A DNA stretch of 64,000 nucleotides from Phenylobacterium sp. (GTDB lineage Bacteria; Pseudomonadota; Alphaproteobacteria; Caulobacterales; Caulobacteraceae). Made by a program: the position numbers and the translations under genes. Where the stretch lies: assembly GCA_020402585.1 (NCBI GenBank), contig JADBZH010000038.1:27561-91560 (forward strand), read 5' to 3'. A model generated the notes under the pieces. That model had not been told where the DNA came from. It saw only the letters and a list, made by a program, of their open reading frames with translations, and did not search any database. Numbering within the stretch: the stretch's first letter is position 1; the number at the start of each line of letters is the position of its first letter. Below, in pieces: positions 20,274-28,643 of this stretch.

Positions 20274-20348
20274 TCCGGACTCCCTCGTTGATCCTGCCAC
20301 TGCGACCTTTCGTTCCTATTCTGTTCGAAATACGGCGCGCCGCCACCC

Positions 20349-21044
20349 TCATTTCGATTTCGCGGTCGAATTCCGGCTGGAGTTCTCGACGCTGTCAGCC
20401 GTCCTGGAGGCGGCCAAAGTCGGGAAGGCCTTTTGCCAGTCGGTTGTCCCGTACCAAATGCGCCGGATGGGATCATATCGGGGTTTTCCCGGCCAAGTCC
20501 CATGCAGACGTCCGTGAACCTCCTTGGGGAGGACCTTCAGGAAGAGGTAGTGATTCCGCCAATCCTGGACAGATCGACCCAGGCCATCGAGGGGAATGGA
20601 GTGGTGGACCTCCTTTCCGGGTCCCGTAAGGCCCGCCTTCTTGATCATCTTTTGCGCTGCGCCGGCGGTCACGGACCCCTTCTTTAAGACCCCAATGCCA
20701 AGTTTCGCGGCCTTGGCGCCCTTGATCAATGGCCCAGCGGGCGTGACATCCGCGATGGCGAGTGCGGTGTTCACGCCGGCGCCGACCAGGTTTCCTTCCT
20801 GCAGGTCCGCCGCCGCCTGCCAGGCCGGCCCGACGACCGGGAACAGTGACGCTACGGGGCCTGGCTGACGAATCCTGGGCAGGCTGTCCAGAATGTCCGG
20901 GTCAGCTTCGACAAGGTCCTGTGGAGGCGCCGAGCCATAGTCTTGAGTCTCCTGCATCCTCCGGATGCGCGCCATCTCGCGATCATAAGGCTCTCCCTCG
21001 GGGTCAGGGACCTCACGAGGCTGGCCCTTGGGCATCTTCGCCAT
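20349..21044 (-). CDS. Hypothetical protein with HNH/EndoVII-like HH...NH...H motif
   Basis: 231 residues of no family I can name with certainty. The N-terminal 60 residues are charged (MAKMPKGQPREVPDPEGEPY). A glycine/alanine-rich hydrophobic middle (VGAGVNTALAIADVTPAGPL, 87-106) resembles the segments found just before toxin domains in phage or polymorphic-toxin proteins. The last 90 residues hold KEVHHSIPLDGLGRSV (His147-His148), NHYLFLKVLPKEVHGRLHG (His165, His177, His181) and RRIWYGTTDW, a layout like small HNH/EndoVII nucleases. Base composition is visibly less GC-rich than its neighbours, and it lies beside tRNA-Pro, so acquisition is likely. No immunity gene is evident. Confidence 0.6.
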   Translation of the reverse strand: MAKMPKGQPREVPDPEGEPYDREMARIRRMQETQDYGSAPPQDLVEADPDILDSLPRIRQPGPVASLFPVVGPAWQAAADLQEGNLVGAGVNTALAIADVTPAGPLIKGAKAAKLGIGVLKKGSVTAGAAQKMIKKAGLTGPGKEVHHSIPLDGLGRSVQDWRNHYLFLKVLPKEVHGRLHGTWPGKPRYDPIRRIWYGTTDWQKAFPTLAASRTADSVENSSRNSTAKSK

Positions 21045-21193
21045 ATCTTGCTCCGCTAAGGTTCACGCCGGATCGGGGCGGTCCCTCCGGGTCCCGATGG
21101 GTGTCTCACGGTGACTGGAGGCGGCAAAACAAAACATGAACATTTCGCGCGAGACCGGGTCTCGGGCGGTGATCATTGGGGGCTGGGGGGAAA

Positions 21194-21270
21194 TGGTCGG
21201 AGTGGCAGGATTTGAACCTGCGACCCCCGCGTCCCGAACGCGGTGCTCTACCAGACTGAGCCACACTCCG
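21194..21270 (-). tRNA. tRNA-Pro (CGG)
   Basis: 77 nt with a seven-base acceptor stem CGGAGTG/CACTCCG and an encoded CCA. The anticodon loop is TTCGGGA, giving anticodon CGG for codon CCG, the common proline codon at this GC content. The T-loop reads GGTTCAAATCC. Confidence 0.95.
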
Positions 21271-21393
21271 ACTAAGGGGCCGGCTTATAGAGGACCGGGC
21301 GCCGGGTCGCAAGCGAGGCGGAGGCGTTGCATCCCGTCCGGCCTTGGGCTATTCCGACGCCCTCGCGCGGCCCATCTGCGTCGCCGTTCCTGC

Positions 21394-21467
21394 TGGGGAA
21401 TGGTGTAATGGTAACACAGCGGTTTTTGGTACCGTCATTCTAGGTTCGAGTCCTAGTTCCCCAGCCA
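21394..21467 (+). tRNA. tRNA-Gln (TTG)
   Basis: 74 nt, acceptor stem TGGGGAA/TTCCCCA, discriminator G and encoded CCA. The anticodon loop TTTTGGT gives anticodon TTG (codon CAA, CAG by wobble). T-arm GGTTCGAGTCC is canonical. Confidence 0.95.
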
Positions 21468-21504
21468 CGAACTCCGGTCTTCCCGCCCTTATGCGCCTGG
21501 CTGT

Positions 21505-23685
21505 TCAGGGCCGCGCCTGGCCGTCCACGGCCCAGAGGGCGAAGGCGTACTCGAGGGCCGTCTCCTTCAGGTCGTCGAACCGTCCCGCGGCGCCGGCGTG
21601 GCCGGCCTCCATGTTCATCTTGAGCAGGACGGGGCGGCCGCTCGTGGAGGCCGGGCGCAGGCGCGCCACCCACTTGGCCGGCTCCCAGTAGGTGACTCGG
21701 GGGTCTGACAGCCCGCCCGTCGCCAGGATGGCCGGGTAGGGCAGGGCGGCGATGTTGTCGTAGGGGCTGTAGGCGGCGATCGTGTCGTAGGCCGCCGGGT
21801 CGGTCAGGGGGTTCCCCCACTCCGGCCATTCGGGGGGCGTCAGGGGCAGGGAGGCGTCGCTCATGGTGTTGAGGGCGTCCACGAAGGGGACGGCGGCGAC
21901 GATCCCGGCGAAGAGGTCCGGCCGCAGGTTGGCGACGGCGCCCATCAGGAGCCCCCCCGCCGACCCGCCATAGGCCACCGTATTGGCCGGTGCGCCGTAG
22001 CCCTGGCGGTGGAGGTGCTCGGCGCAGGCGATGAAATCCGTGAAGGTGTTCATCTTGCGCTCGCGGCGACCGTCGAGGAACCAGCCGCGCCCCTTCTCCG
22101 CGCCGCCCCGGACACAGGCCCGGGCCCAGATCCAGCCCCGGTCCACCAGGCTGAGGGCGCGGATGGAGAAGCTGGCCTCCTGGCTGATGCCGTAGCTGCC
22201 ATAGCCATAGAGGAAGAGGGGCGCGGCGCCGTCGAGCTTCTGGCCCTTCCGCATCAGGACGAAGATGGGAATCTCGGTCCCGTCGGCGGCGCGGGCGTTC
22301 AGGCGTCGCGTCTCGTAGCGGGCGGGATCGTGGCCTGAGGGGATGTCCTGGGTCTTCACCACGGTCCGGGTGCGGGCCGCCATGTCGTAGTCCACCCAGC
22401 TGCGGGGGGTGGTCATGGAGTTGTAGACAAGGCGCAGGACGTCGGTGTCGTACTCGAGCCCCGGATCGAGATCGAGGGCGAAGGCCGGTTCGTCGAAGGC
22501 GACGGCGTGCTCCTCGCCCTGGGCGTTGCGGATGACGATCCGGTTGAGGGCGTCGGCCTTCTCCAGCCGCACCAGCCAGCGCTTGAAGGCCAGGACGCCC
22601 TCGATCAGCACTCCGGGCCGGTGGGGGACCATCTCGCGCCAGGCGGCGCGGCCCGGCGTGGCCTCCGGGGCGGTCACCAGCTTGAAGTCGACGGCCCCGT
22701 CCGCATTGGTGCGGATGACGAAGCGGTCGTTCCAGTGCTCCAGGTCGTAGAGCACCCCCTCCCGCCGCGGCTCCAGGGGAACCGGCGCGGCGGTGGGCTG
22801 GTCGGCCGGGATCAGCAGGACCTCGCTCGTCTCCTGGTTGCCGCAGGAAATCAGGATGAAGCGGTCGGAGGCGCTGCGCCGGACCCCGATGAAGAAGCCT
22901 TCGTCGCGCTCCGTGTAGACCAGCACGTCGTCCGCGGCGGTCCCGCGCACCGGACGGCGATAGATCCGCGCAGGCCGACCGTTGTCGTCCCGCCAAGTCC
23001 AGAACAGCCAGGCGCTGTCAGGGGAGAAGGTGAAGTCGCCGGTCGAGCTCTCCACCGGGGAGGGAAGGACCTTCCCGGTTTCGAGGTCGCGAATGCGGAT
23101 GCGGTAGACCTCCGAGCCCTGCTCGTCGACCGCCCAGGCGTAGAGGCGATGGTCGGGCGAGTGGCCCGCCGCTCCGACGCTGTAGAAGGCCTTGCCCTTG
23201 GCCTCGGTCTCCTCGTCCAGGAGGATCTCCTCCGCCCCGCCAGCCCGGGGGCGGCGGACATGCAGGGGGTGCTGGGCGCCGGCGGCGTAGCGGGTGGCGT
23301 AGGCGAAGGGACCGTCGGGCTCGGGCGCCGAGGCGTCGTCCTCGCGGATCCGGCCCTTCATCTCCTGGAACAGGGTCTCCTGGAGCGGCTCGGTCGGCGC
23401 CAGGACCGCCCGCATGTAGGCGTTCTCGGCCTCGAGGTACTGGCGGATTTCCGGCTTGAGGACCGACGGGTCGCGCAGGACCTTCTGCCAGTCCGGATCC
23501 TTCATCCAGGCGTATTCGTCCGTCCGGGTCCGGCCCAGCTGGGTGATCGTGACGGGGTCGCGGCGGGGGACGGGCGGGGCCGGGGCGGTCATGGGGCGTG
23601 GACTCCGTGGCGCCGCGGCCGAAGGGGCGGCGAAGGCCAGGGCGGCGGCCCCGGCGAGCCAGTCTCTGCGGTTCATGGCGCGCAT
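21505..23685 (-). CDS. ptrB: Oligopeptidase B (S9A family), probable Tat substrate
   Basis: 726 residues. Oligopeptidase B cleaves small peptides after Arg or Lys. An N-terminal beta-propeller (about 60-460) is followed by the alpha/beta-hydrolase domain with nucleophile Ser575 in YGGSAGGLL; the acid follows GGLSDPRVTYWEP and the histidine is in MEAGHAG. Unlike the cytosolic E. coli enzyme it starts with a twin-arginine signal (NRRDWLAGAAALAFAAPSAA), so export to the periplasm is likely. Met1 or Met4 could start it; neither has a strong ribosome site. It ends close to the tRNA-Gln gene. Confidence 0.92.
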   Translation of the reverse strand: MRAMNRRDWLAGAAALAFAAPSAAAPRSPRPMTAPAPPVPRRDPVTITQLGRTRTDEYAWMKDPDWQKVLRDPSVLKPEIRQYLEAENAYMRAVLAPTEPLQETLFQEMKGRIREDDASAPEPDGPFAYATRYAAGAQHPLHVRRPRAGGAEEILLDEETEAKGKAFYSVGAAGHSPDHRLYAWAVDEQGSEVYRIRIRDLETGKVLPSPVESSTGDFTFSPDSAWLFWTWRDDNGRPARIYRRPVRGTAADDVLVYTERDEGFFIGVRRSASDRFILISCGNQETSEVLLIPADQPTAAPVPLEPRREGVLYDLEHWNDRFVIRTNADGAVDFKLVTAPEATPGRAAWREMVPHRPGVLIEGVLAFKRWLVRLEKADALNRIVIRNAQGEEHAVAFDEPAFALDLDPGLEYDTDVLRLVYNSMTTPRSWVDYDMAARTRTVVKTQDIPSGHDPARYETRRLNARAADGTEIPIFVLMRKGQKLDGAAPLFLYGYGSYGISQEASFSIRALSLVDRGWIWARACVRGGAEKGRGWFLDGRRERKMNTFTDFIACAEHLHRQGYGAPANTVAYGGSAGGLLMGAVANLRPDLFAGIVAAVPFVDALNTMSDASLPLTPPEWPEWGNPLTDPAAYDTIAAYSPYDNIAALPYPAILATGGLSDPRVTYWEPAKWVARLRPASTSGRPVLLKMNMEAGHAGAAGRFDDLKETALEYAFALWAVDGQARP

Positions 23686-23737
23686 CCCGTTCAGGAGAGG
23701 GCCGGGGCGACGCAGGCGCCGCCCCGACGGACGGGCC

Positions 23738-24187
23738 TCAGCCCGCGTAAAGGATCGACATGGTCTCGGCCACGCAGGCGGGCTTGGACTCGCCTTCGAT
23801 CTCGATCGTGCACTCGTTGCGGATCTGCACGCCGCCGGCCTTGGCCTCGACGCCGATCAGCTTCTGGCGCATGCGCACGCGCTTGCCGACCCGGACCATG
23901 TTGATGAAGCGGACCTTGTCGGAGCCGTAGTTGATGCCGCGGCTGACGCCCTTCACGGGCAGCATGCCGGCGCCGAGGAAGGGGATGAGCGACAGGGTCA
24001 GGTAGCCGTGGGCGATGGGGCCGCCCATCTCACGGGTGGCGCGCTCGACGTCCACGTGGATCCACTGGTGGTCGCCGGTGGCCTCGGCGAACTGATTGAC
24101 CCGCTCCTGGCTGATCTCCACCCAGTCCGAGACGCCGACTTCCTGGCCGACGAGACCGGGCAGGTCCTTGATTTCCACGGGGTTCAT
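23738..24187 (-). CDS. MaoC-like (R)-specific enoyl-CoA hydratase
   Basis: 149 residues from the ATG at 24187, which has GAGGGAG eight bases upstream; a TTG five codons earlier overlaps that site. Single hotdog domain of the MaoC/R-hydratase type. The catalytic pair is Asp39 and His44 in ATGDHQWIHVDVERA. The rest (GGPIAHGYLTLSLIPFL and NYGSDKVRFINMVRVGKRVR) is typical of the 150-residue bacterial family that hydrates enoyl-CoA to (R)-3-hydroxyacyl-CoA. It diverges from proS. Acyl substrate unknown. Confidence 0.9.
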   Translation of the reverse strand: MNPVEIKDLPGLVGQEVGVSDWVEISQERVNQFAEATGDHQWIHVDVERATREMGGPIAHGYLTLSLIPFLGAGMLPVKGVSRGINYGSDKVRFINMVRVGKRVRMRQKLIGVEAKAGGVQIRNECTIEIEGESKPACVAETMSILYAG

Positions 24188-24312
24188 GTCGCGCTCCCTC
24201 AAAATTGTTGCAATCGCGCCGCTAGCGATAGCATCCGCCGCCGACCGTGCAAGCGGGCTTTGCCCGGAGGGCGGGTCCGCCTTAAGGAAGGACGCCCTGC
24301 AGGAGCCTACCG

Positions 24313-25872
24313 ATGCAACGCGCGCTCAGCGTCAGCCGCATGACCGGCAATTTGTCTACCTTCCCTGACTGGTACCAGGCCATCGTCCGCGAGGCTGACC
24401 TGGCCGAGGTCTCGCCGACCCGGGGCGCCATGATCATCAAGCCGTGGGGCTACGGCGTCTGGGAGCGAATCCAGCAGACCCTCGACCGCCGGATCAAGGA
24501 GACCGGCCACGAGAACTGCTACTTCCCCCTCTTCATCCCCCTGTCCTTCTTCGCCAAGGAGGCCGATCACGTCGAAGGCTTCGCCAAGGAGATGGCGGTG
24601 GTCACCCACCACCGGCTCAAGCAGGTGGACGGCAAGCTGGCGCCCGATCCCGACGCCCGGCTCGAAGAGCCGTTGGTGGTGCGTCCGACCTCAGAGACCA
24701 TCATCGGCGACGCCTTCTCGCGCTGGATCAAGAGCCATCGGGACCTGCCCGTGCTGATCAACCAGTGGGCCAATGTCGTGCGCTGGGAGATGCGCACGCG
24801 CCTGTTCCTGCGCACTTCGGAGTTCCTCTGGCAGGAGGGCCACACCGCCCACGCCACCGCCGAGGAGGGCCGGGAAGAGACCCTGAAGATGCTGGAGGTC
24901 TATCGCGAGTTCTCTGAGACCGTCCTGGCCATGCCGGTGGTCGCCGGCGAGAAGCCCGAGAACGAGCGCTTCCCCGGCGCCGACAAGACCTTCTCCATCG
25001 AGGCCATGATGCAGGACGGCAAGGCCCTGCAGGCGGGCACCTCGCACGACCTGGGAACCCACTTCGCCGAGGCCCAGAACATCCGCTTCCAGAACTCGGC
25101 GGGTGAGCTGGTGCACTGCCACACCACCAGCTGGGGCGTCTCCACCCGCCTGATCGGCGGCGTGATCATGACCCACGGCGACGACGACGGCCTGCGCCTG
25201 CCCCCCGCCATCGCCCCCCGCCAGGTGGTGATCGTGCCCATGCTGCGCGACAAGCCCGAGGACGCCGAGGTCCTGGCGGCGGGCGAGGCCCTGGTGAAGG
25301 CCATGGGCCAGGTGATCGCCCTGGGCGAGCCGGTACGGGCCCTGCTCGACACCAAGGCTCAGAAGTCGGCCGAGAAGCGCTGGAACTGGGTGCGCCGCGG
25401 CGCGCCGGTGATCATCGAGCTGGGCCCCCGCGACGTGGCGGGCGGGACCATCAGCTTCATGCGCCGGGACCGCCTGCGGGACGGCGACAAGGTGGCCAGC
25501 CAGTCGATGAGCCGCGAGGACTTCCTCGCTGGGCTCCCGGCCCTGCTCGCCGAGATCCAGCAGGGGCTGTACGAGGAGGCCAAGGCCCGGCTCGTGGCGA
25601 ACATCCGCACGGACATCACCACCTTCGACGAGATGGCCGCCTTCTTCGGGGCCGCCGCCGCCGATGACGAGGAGGCGACCGCCTTCCGCGGCTGGGTGCG
25701 CGCGCCCTGGGCCCGGCCGACCGGCGATGAGCTCGAGGCCCTCGAGCAGAAGCTGAAGGCCCTCCGCCTGACCCTGCGCAACGCCCCCATGGACCAGCCT
25801 GAGACCTTCGGCCCCTGCCTCTTCACGGGGCGGCCGGGCGTGGAGGAAATCCTGATCGGGCGGGCGTACTAG
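24313..25872 (+). CDS. proS: Prolyl-tRNA synthetase, archaeal/eukaryotic-like type
   Basis: 519 residues, class II synthetase that charges tRNA-Pro. Its build is the archaeal/eukaryotic-like (ProS3) form: FPDWYQAIVREADLAEV at the start, motif 1 region RGAMIIKPWGYGVWERI, motif 2 RTSEFLWQEGHTAHAT, and a chain ending in tyrosine (EEILIGRAY). It lacks the editing insertion of the E. coli type. In the C-terminal domain only one cysteine (FGPCLFTGRPG) remains where zinc-binding relatives have four, so the zinc site is lost. AGGAG stands nine bases before the ATG. Whether a bacterial-type copy exists elsewhere cannot be seen. Confidence 0.95.
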   Translation: MQRALSVSRMTGNLSTFPDWYQAIVREADLAEVSPTRGAMIIKPWGYGVWERIQQTLDRRIKETGHENCYFPLFIPLSFFAKEADHVEGFAKEMAVVTHHRLKQVDGKLAPDPDARLEEPLVVRPTSETIIGDAFSRWIKSHRDLPVLINQWANVVRWEMRTRLFLRTSEFLWQEGHTAHATAEEGREETLKMLEVYREFSETVLAMPVVAGEKPENERFPGADKTFSIEAMMQDGKALQAGTSHDLGTHFAEAQNIRFQNSAGELVHCHTTSWGVSTRLIGGVIMTHGDDDGLRLPPAIAPRQVVIVPMLRDKPEDAEVLAAGEALVKAMGQVIALGEPVRALLDTKAQKSAEKRWNWVRRGAPVIIELGPRDVAGGTISFMRRDRLRDGDKVASQSMSREDFLAGLPALLAEIQQGLYEEAKARLVANIRTDITTFDEMAAFFGAAAADDEEATAFRGWVRAPWARPTGDELEALEQKLKALRLTLRNAPMDQPETFGPCLFTGRPGVEEILIGRAY

Positions 25873-25891
25873 GGGCGAAGCTTCGACTCGG

Positions 25892-26006
25892 TTGACCCCC
25901 TCCGGCCCGGGGCGGCGCCCCGGTCCACCTCCCCCTTGGGGGAGGAATTACTGAGCCATTGCTCCCCCAAGGGGGAGCTCCCGGCGAAGCCGGGTGAGGG
26001 GGTCAA
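25892..26006. repeat. 115-bp palindromic intergenic repeat
   Basis: Bounded by perfect 11-base inverted ends TTGACCCCCTC (25892-25902) and GAGGGGGTCAA (25996-26006). Inside are two self-complementary 16-mers, CTCCCCCTTGGGGGAG and CTCCCCCAAGGGGGAG, either side of an AT-rich centre (AATTACTGAGCCATT), plus CCCGG-type stems. The whole folds into a large cruciform. It resembles REP- or MITE-like dispersed elements of GC-rich alphaproteobacteria. It occupies most of the gap between proS and the convergent acyl-CoA ligase gene and may also serve as a two-way terminator. Confidence 0.75.
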
Positions 26007-26033
26007 TGGCCTTGCCGTGACCCCGTCAGGGGA

Positions 26034-27572
26034 TCAGACGATCTTGGAGCCTTCCTTGCCCCAGTAGGCGTCGCGGATCAGGCGCTTGTAGAGCTTGCCC
26101 GTCGGGTGGCGGGGGAGCTCCTCCATGAAGTCGATGATCCGCGGGCACTTCACGTGGCTGATGTTGGCCCGGCAGAATTCGGCGATCTCGGCGCGGAAGG
26201 CGTCGTTGGCGTCGGCCCAGTCGGCGGGCTGGATCATCGCCGCCACCTGCTCGCCCATCTCCTCGTGCGGCGCGCCGACGACGGCGGCGTCGGTGATCTT
26301 GGGATGGGTGATCAGCAGGTTCTCGAGCTCCTGCGGATAGATGTTCACCCCGCCGGAGATGATCATGAAGCTCTTGCGGTCGGTGAGGTAGAGGAAGCCC
26401 TCCTCGTCCACCCAGCCCACATCGCCCAGGGTGGTCCAGCCGTGCTTGTTGGTGTTCTCGGCGACCTTGTCCGGGGCGTTGTGATAGGCGAGCGGGGCGC
26501 CGCCCGCGAAATAGACCGTGCCTTCGGTGCGGGGCGGGACCTCCTCGCCATCCTCGCCGACGATCTTGACCTCGCCCATGACCGAGCGTCCGACCGTGCC
26601 CTTGTGGGCCAGCCAGTCCTCCGGGCCGACATAGCAGAAGCCGTTGCCCTCTGAGCCGGCGTAGTACTCGTGGACGACCTTGCCCCACCACTCGATCATC
26701 TGTTCCTTGACCGGGACGGGGCAGGGGGCGGCGGCGTGGACCGCCGAGCGGATGGAGGAGACGTCGTACTTCGCGCGGACCTCGGCCGGCAGCTTCAGCA
26801 TGCGCACAAAGTGGGTCGGCACCCACTGGCCGACATCGATCCGGTAGCGCTCGATCAGGGCGAGGGCGGTCTCGGGGTCGAACTTCTCCATGACCACCAC
26901 CGTGCCGCCCATGCGTTGGACGGACATGCACCAGCGCAGGGGGGCGGCGTGATAGAGCGGCGCCGGCGAGATGTAGATGCTGTCGGGCCGGAAGCCGAAC
27001 AGGCCCTGGGCCATCATGGCCAGGGTGTTGGGCTCGTCGATGGGGGCGCCGGTCAGGGGGGGCTTGATGCCCTTGGGTCGGCCGGTGGTGCCCGACGAGT
27101 AGAGCATGTCCGCGCCGGCGGTTTGGTCGGCGATGGGCTCGGCGGGCATGGCGGCGCGCGCGGCCTCGAAGCTCTCGTAGGGCGCCCGCGGCTCGCCCAC
27201 CATATAGAGCTTCACGCCCGGGATGAGGGCTGGAAGCTCATCAATCACGGGGCCGACGCCGGCGGAGGTGATCAGCACCTTCGCCTCGCAGTCGCCCATG
27301 ATGTACTCGATCTCGCCGGCGGAGAGCTTGGACGAGATGCAGGTGAAATAGAGCCCAGAGCGCTGGGCGGCCCAGGCGATCTCGAAGTACCGGGGATGGT
27401 TGTCCAGCATGAGGGCGATGACGTCGCCGGTCTTCAGGCCGAGGGACCGGAAGAGCTGGGCGCCCTGGTTCGAGCGGTCGTCCAGTTCGCGGTAGGTGAC
27501 GGTCTCCCCCGTGGCGCCCATGATGTAGGCGGCGCGATCCGGCTGGGTCCGGGCGTGGGTTGCGGGGTGCAT
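26034..27572 (-). CDS. Acyl-CoA ligase (FadD-like)
   Basis: 512 residues from the ATG at 27572. That start has GAGGAGG six bases upstream; the ATG two codons earlier abuts the ribosome site and the frame further up is not conserved. The AMP-binding core is YSSGTTGRPKGIKPP, the second motif EYYAGSEGNGFCYVG, and the C-terminal part has LYLTDRKSFMIISGGVNIYP and the lysine segment HPTGKLYKRLIRD. The SEGNG variation and the KPP tail of motif 1 set it in the group of ligases linked to steroid, alkane or branched-acid breakdown; substrate unproven. It diverges from a crotonase gene with a dyad between them. Confidence 0.92.
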   Translation of the reverse strand: MHPATHARTQPDRAAYIMGATGETVTYRELDDRSNQGAQLFRSLGLKTGDVIALMLDNHPRYFEIAWAAQRSGLYFTCISSKLSAGEIEYIMGDCEAKVLITSAGVGPVIDELPALIPGVKLYMVGEPRAPYESFEAARAAMPAEPIADQTAGADMLYSSGTTGRPKGIKPPLTGAPIDEPNTLAMMAQGLFGFRPDSIYISPAPLYHAAPLRWCMSVQRMGGTVVVMEKFDPETALALIERYRIDVGQWVPTHFVRMLKLPAEVRAKYDVSSIRSAVHAAAPCPVPVKEQMIEWWGKVVHEYYAGSEGNGFCYVGPEDWLAHKGTVGRSVMGEVKIVGEDGEEVPPRTEGTVYFAGGAPLAYHNAPDKVAENTNKHGWTTLGDVGWVDEEGFLYLTDRKSFMIISGGVNIYPQELENLLITHPKITDAAVVGAPHEEMGEQVAAMIQPADWADANDAFRAEIAEFCRANISHVKCPRIIDFMEELPRHPTGKLYKRLIRDAYWGKEGSKIV

Positions 27573-27642
27573 GGTCATCCTCCTCGATCGTCGCCCGGTT
27601 GCGGGCCGCCGCTCATCCGGCTTGCGGCGTGCATATGCAGGT

Positions 27643-27663
27643 CTTGACGGGAGGTCCGTCAAG
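27643..27663. promoter_or_regulatory. Perfect 8-bp dyad between divergent acyl-CoA genes
   Basis: CTTGACGG-N5-CCGTCAAG, a perfect inverted repeat in the 131-base gap between the acyl-CoA ligase (minus) and crotonase (plus) starts. An 8-base palindrome GCATATGC lies at 27631-27638. Position and symmetry fit an operator shared by both genes. The regulator is unknown; TetR- and MerR-type regulators commonly control such genes. Confidence 0.5.
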
Positions 27664-27703
27664 GCCGACCGATGCGCCGGAAACGCCACGGAGAGAAACG
27701 ACC

Positions 27704-28582
27704 ATGTCAAACTTCGAGACGATCCGCCTGGAAGTCGAGGACGGCATCGCCACCCTGACCCTGAACCGGCCGGACAAGCTGAACGCCTTCAACACGCAGA
27801 TGATGCAGGAGATGATCGCGGCCTTCGACCAGACCGACGCCGACGACAGCGTCCGCGTGGTGATCGTCACCGGTGCAGGCCGCGCCTTCTGCGCTGGCGC
27901 GGACCTGTCCGCCGGGGCGGCGACCTTCGACTATTCCGCCCGGGGCGGAGAGGAGAAGGAGGCCCGGACCATTGAGGGCGTCCAGCGCGACGGCGGCGGC
28001 CTCCTGACCCTGCGCATCTATGACAGCCTCAAGCCCGTGATCGCGGCGGTGAACGGCGCTGCCGTCGGGGTGGGCGTCACCATGCAGCTGGCCATGGACA
28101 TCCGCATGGCCTCGACAGACGCGCGGTATGGCTTCGTCTTCTCACGCCGGGGGATCAATCCCGAGGCCTGCTCGTCCTGGTTCCTGCCCCGGCTGGTGGG
28201 CGTCCAGACCGCCCTGGAATGGTGCTATTCGGGCCGGGTCTTCCCGGCGCAGGAAGCCCATGACCGGGGCCTGGTCCGGTCCCTGCACGCCCCGGAGGAC
28301 CTGCTGCCCGCCGCCCGCGCCCTGGCCCGCGAGATCGCCGACAACACCGCCCCGGTCTCCATCGCCCTGACTCGCCAGCTGATCTGGCGGATGGCCGGGG
28401 CAAGCCACCCGATGGAGGCCCACATGGCCGACAGCCGCGGCATCCAGGCGAGGGGCGCCATGGCCGACGCCAAGGAGGGTGTCGTGTCCTTCCTGGAGAA
28501 GCGCCTGCCGCGCTACCCGGACAAGGTTTCGACCGACCTGCCCAACATTTGGGAGCACTGGAGCGCGCCGAGGTTCCAGTGA
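27704..28582 (+). CDS. Crotonase-superfamily enzyme, isomerase-like active site
   Basis: 292 residues from the ATG at 27704. The CoA-binding and oxyanion parts are intact (GAGRAFCAGADLS, AAVNGAAVGVGVTMQLAMDI). Compared with rat enoyl-CoA hydratase, the two catalytic glutamates (Glu144, Glu164) align with Thr126 and Phe146 and so are missing. Instead Glu154 in INPEACSSWFLPRLVG sits where peroxisomal delta3,delta2-enoyl-CoA isomerases (PEGCSSY motif) keep their base. Isomerase or a related reaction is therefore more likely than hydration. It is divergent from the acyl-CoA ligase and ends at a strong hairpin. Confidence 0.88.
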   Translation: MSNFETIRLEVEDGIATLTLNRPDKLNAFNTQMMQEMIAAFDQTDADDSVRVVIVTGAGRAFCAGADLSAGAATFDYSARGGEEKEARTIEGVQRDGGGLLTLRIYDSLKPVIAAVNGAAVGVGVTMQLAMDIRMASTDARYGFVFSRRGINPEACSSWFLPRLVGVQTALEWCYSGRVFPAQEAHDRGLVRSLHAPEDLLPAARALAREIADNTAPVSIALTRQLIWRMAGASHPMEAHMADSRGIQARGAMADAKEGVVSFLEKRLPRYPDKVSTDLPNIWEHWSAPRFQ

Positions 28583-28588
28583 TGTCCC

Positions 28589-28618
28589 GCCTCCCCGGTT
28601 TCCCGAAGCCGGGGAGGC
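28589..28618 (+). terminator. Hairpin after the crotonase gene
   Basis: Ten-base stem GCCTCCCCGG / CCGGGGAGGC with a ten-base loop, seven bases after the stop codon, followed by the weak T-tract CATCGTTT. Confidence 0.6.
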
Positions 28619-28623
28619 CATCG

Positions 28624-28643
28624 TTTCGACAAGAGTGTCGAAA
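28624..28643. repeat. Inverted repeat upstream of mucR
   Basis: TTTCGACA-AGAG-TGTCGAAA, arms of eight bases with a four-base spacer, about 145 bases before the mucR start codon. It could be an operator or part of the preceding terminator region. Confidence 0.4.

Noticed and set aside
21194..21467. Attachment site for an integrated element at tRNA-Pro or tRNA-Gln
   Set aside because: No integrase and no repeated tRNA 3' end found nearby, although the neighbouring HH-motif gene looks acquired.
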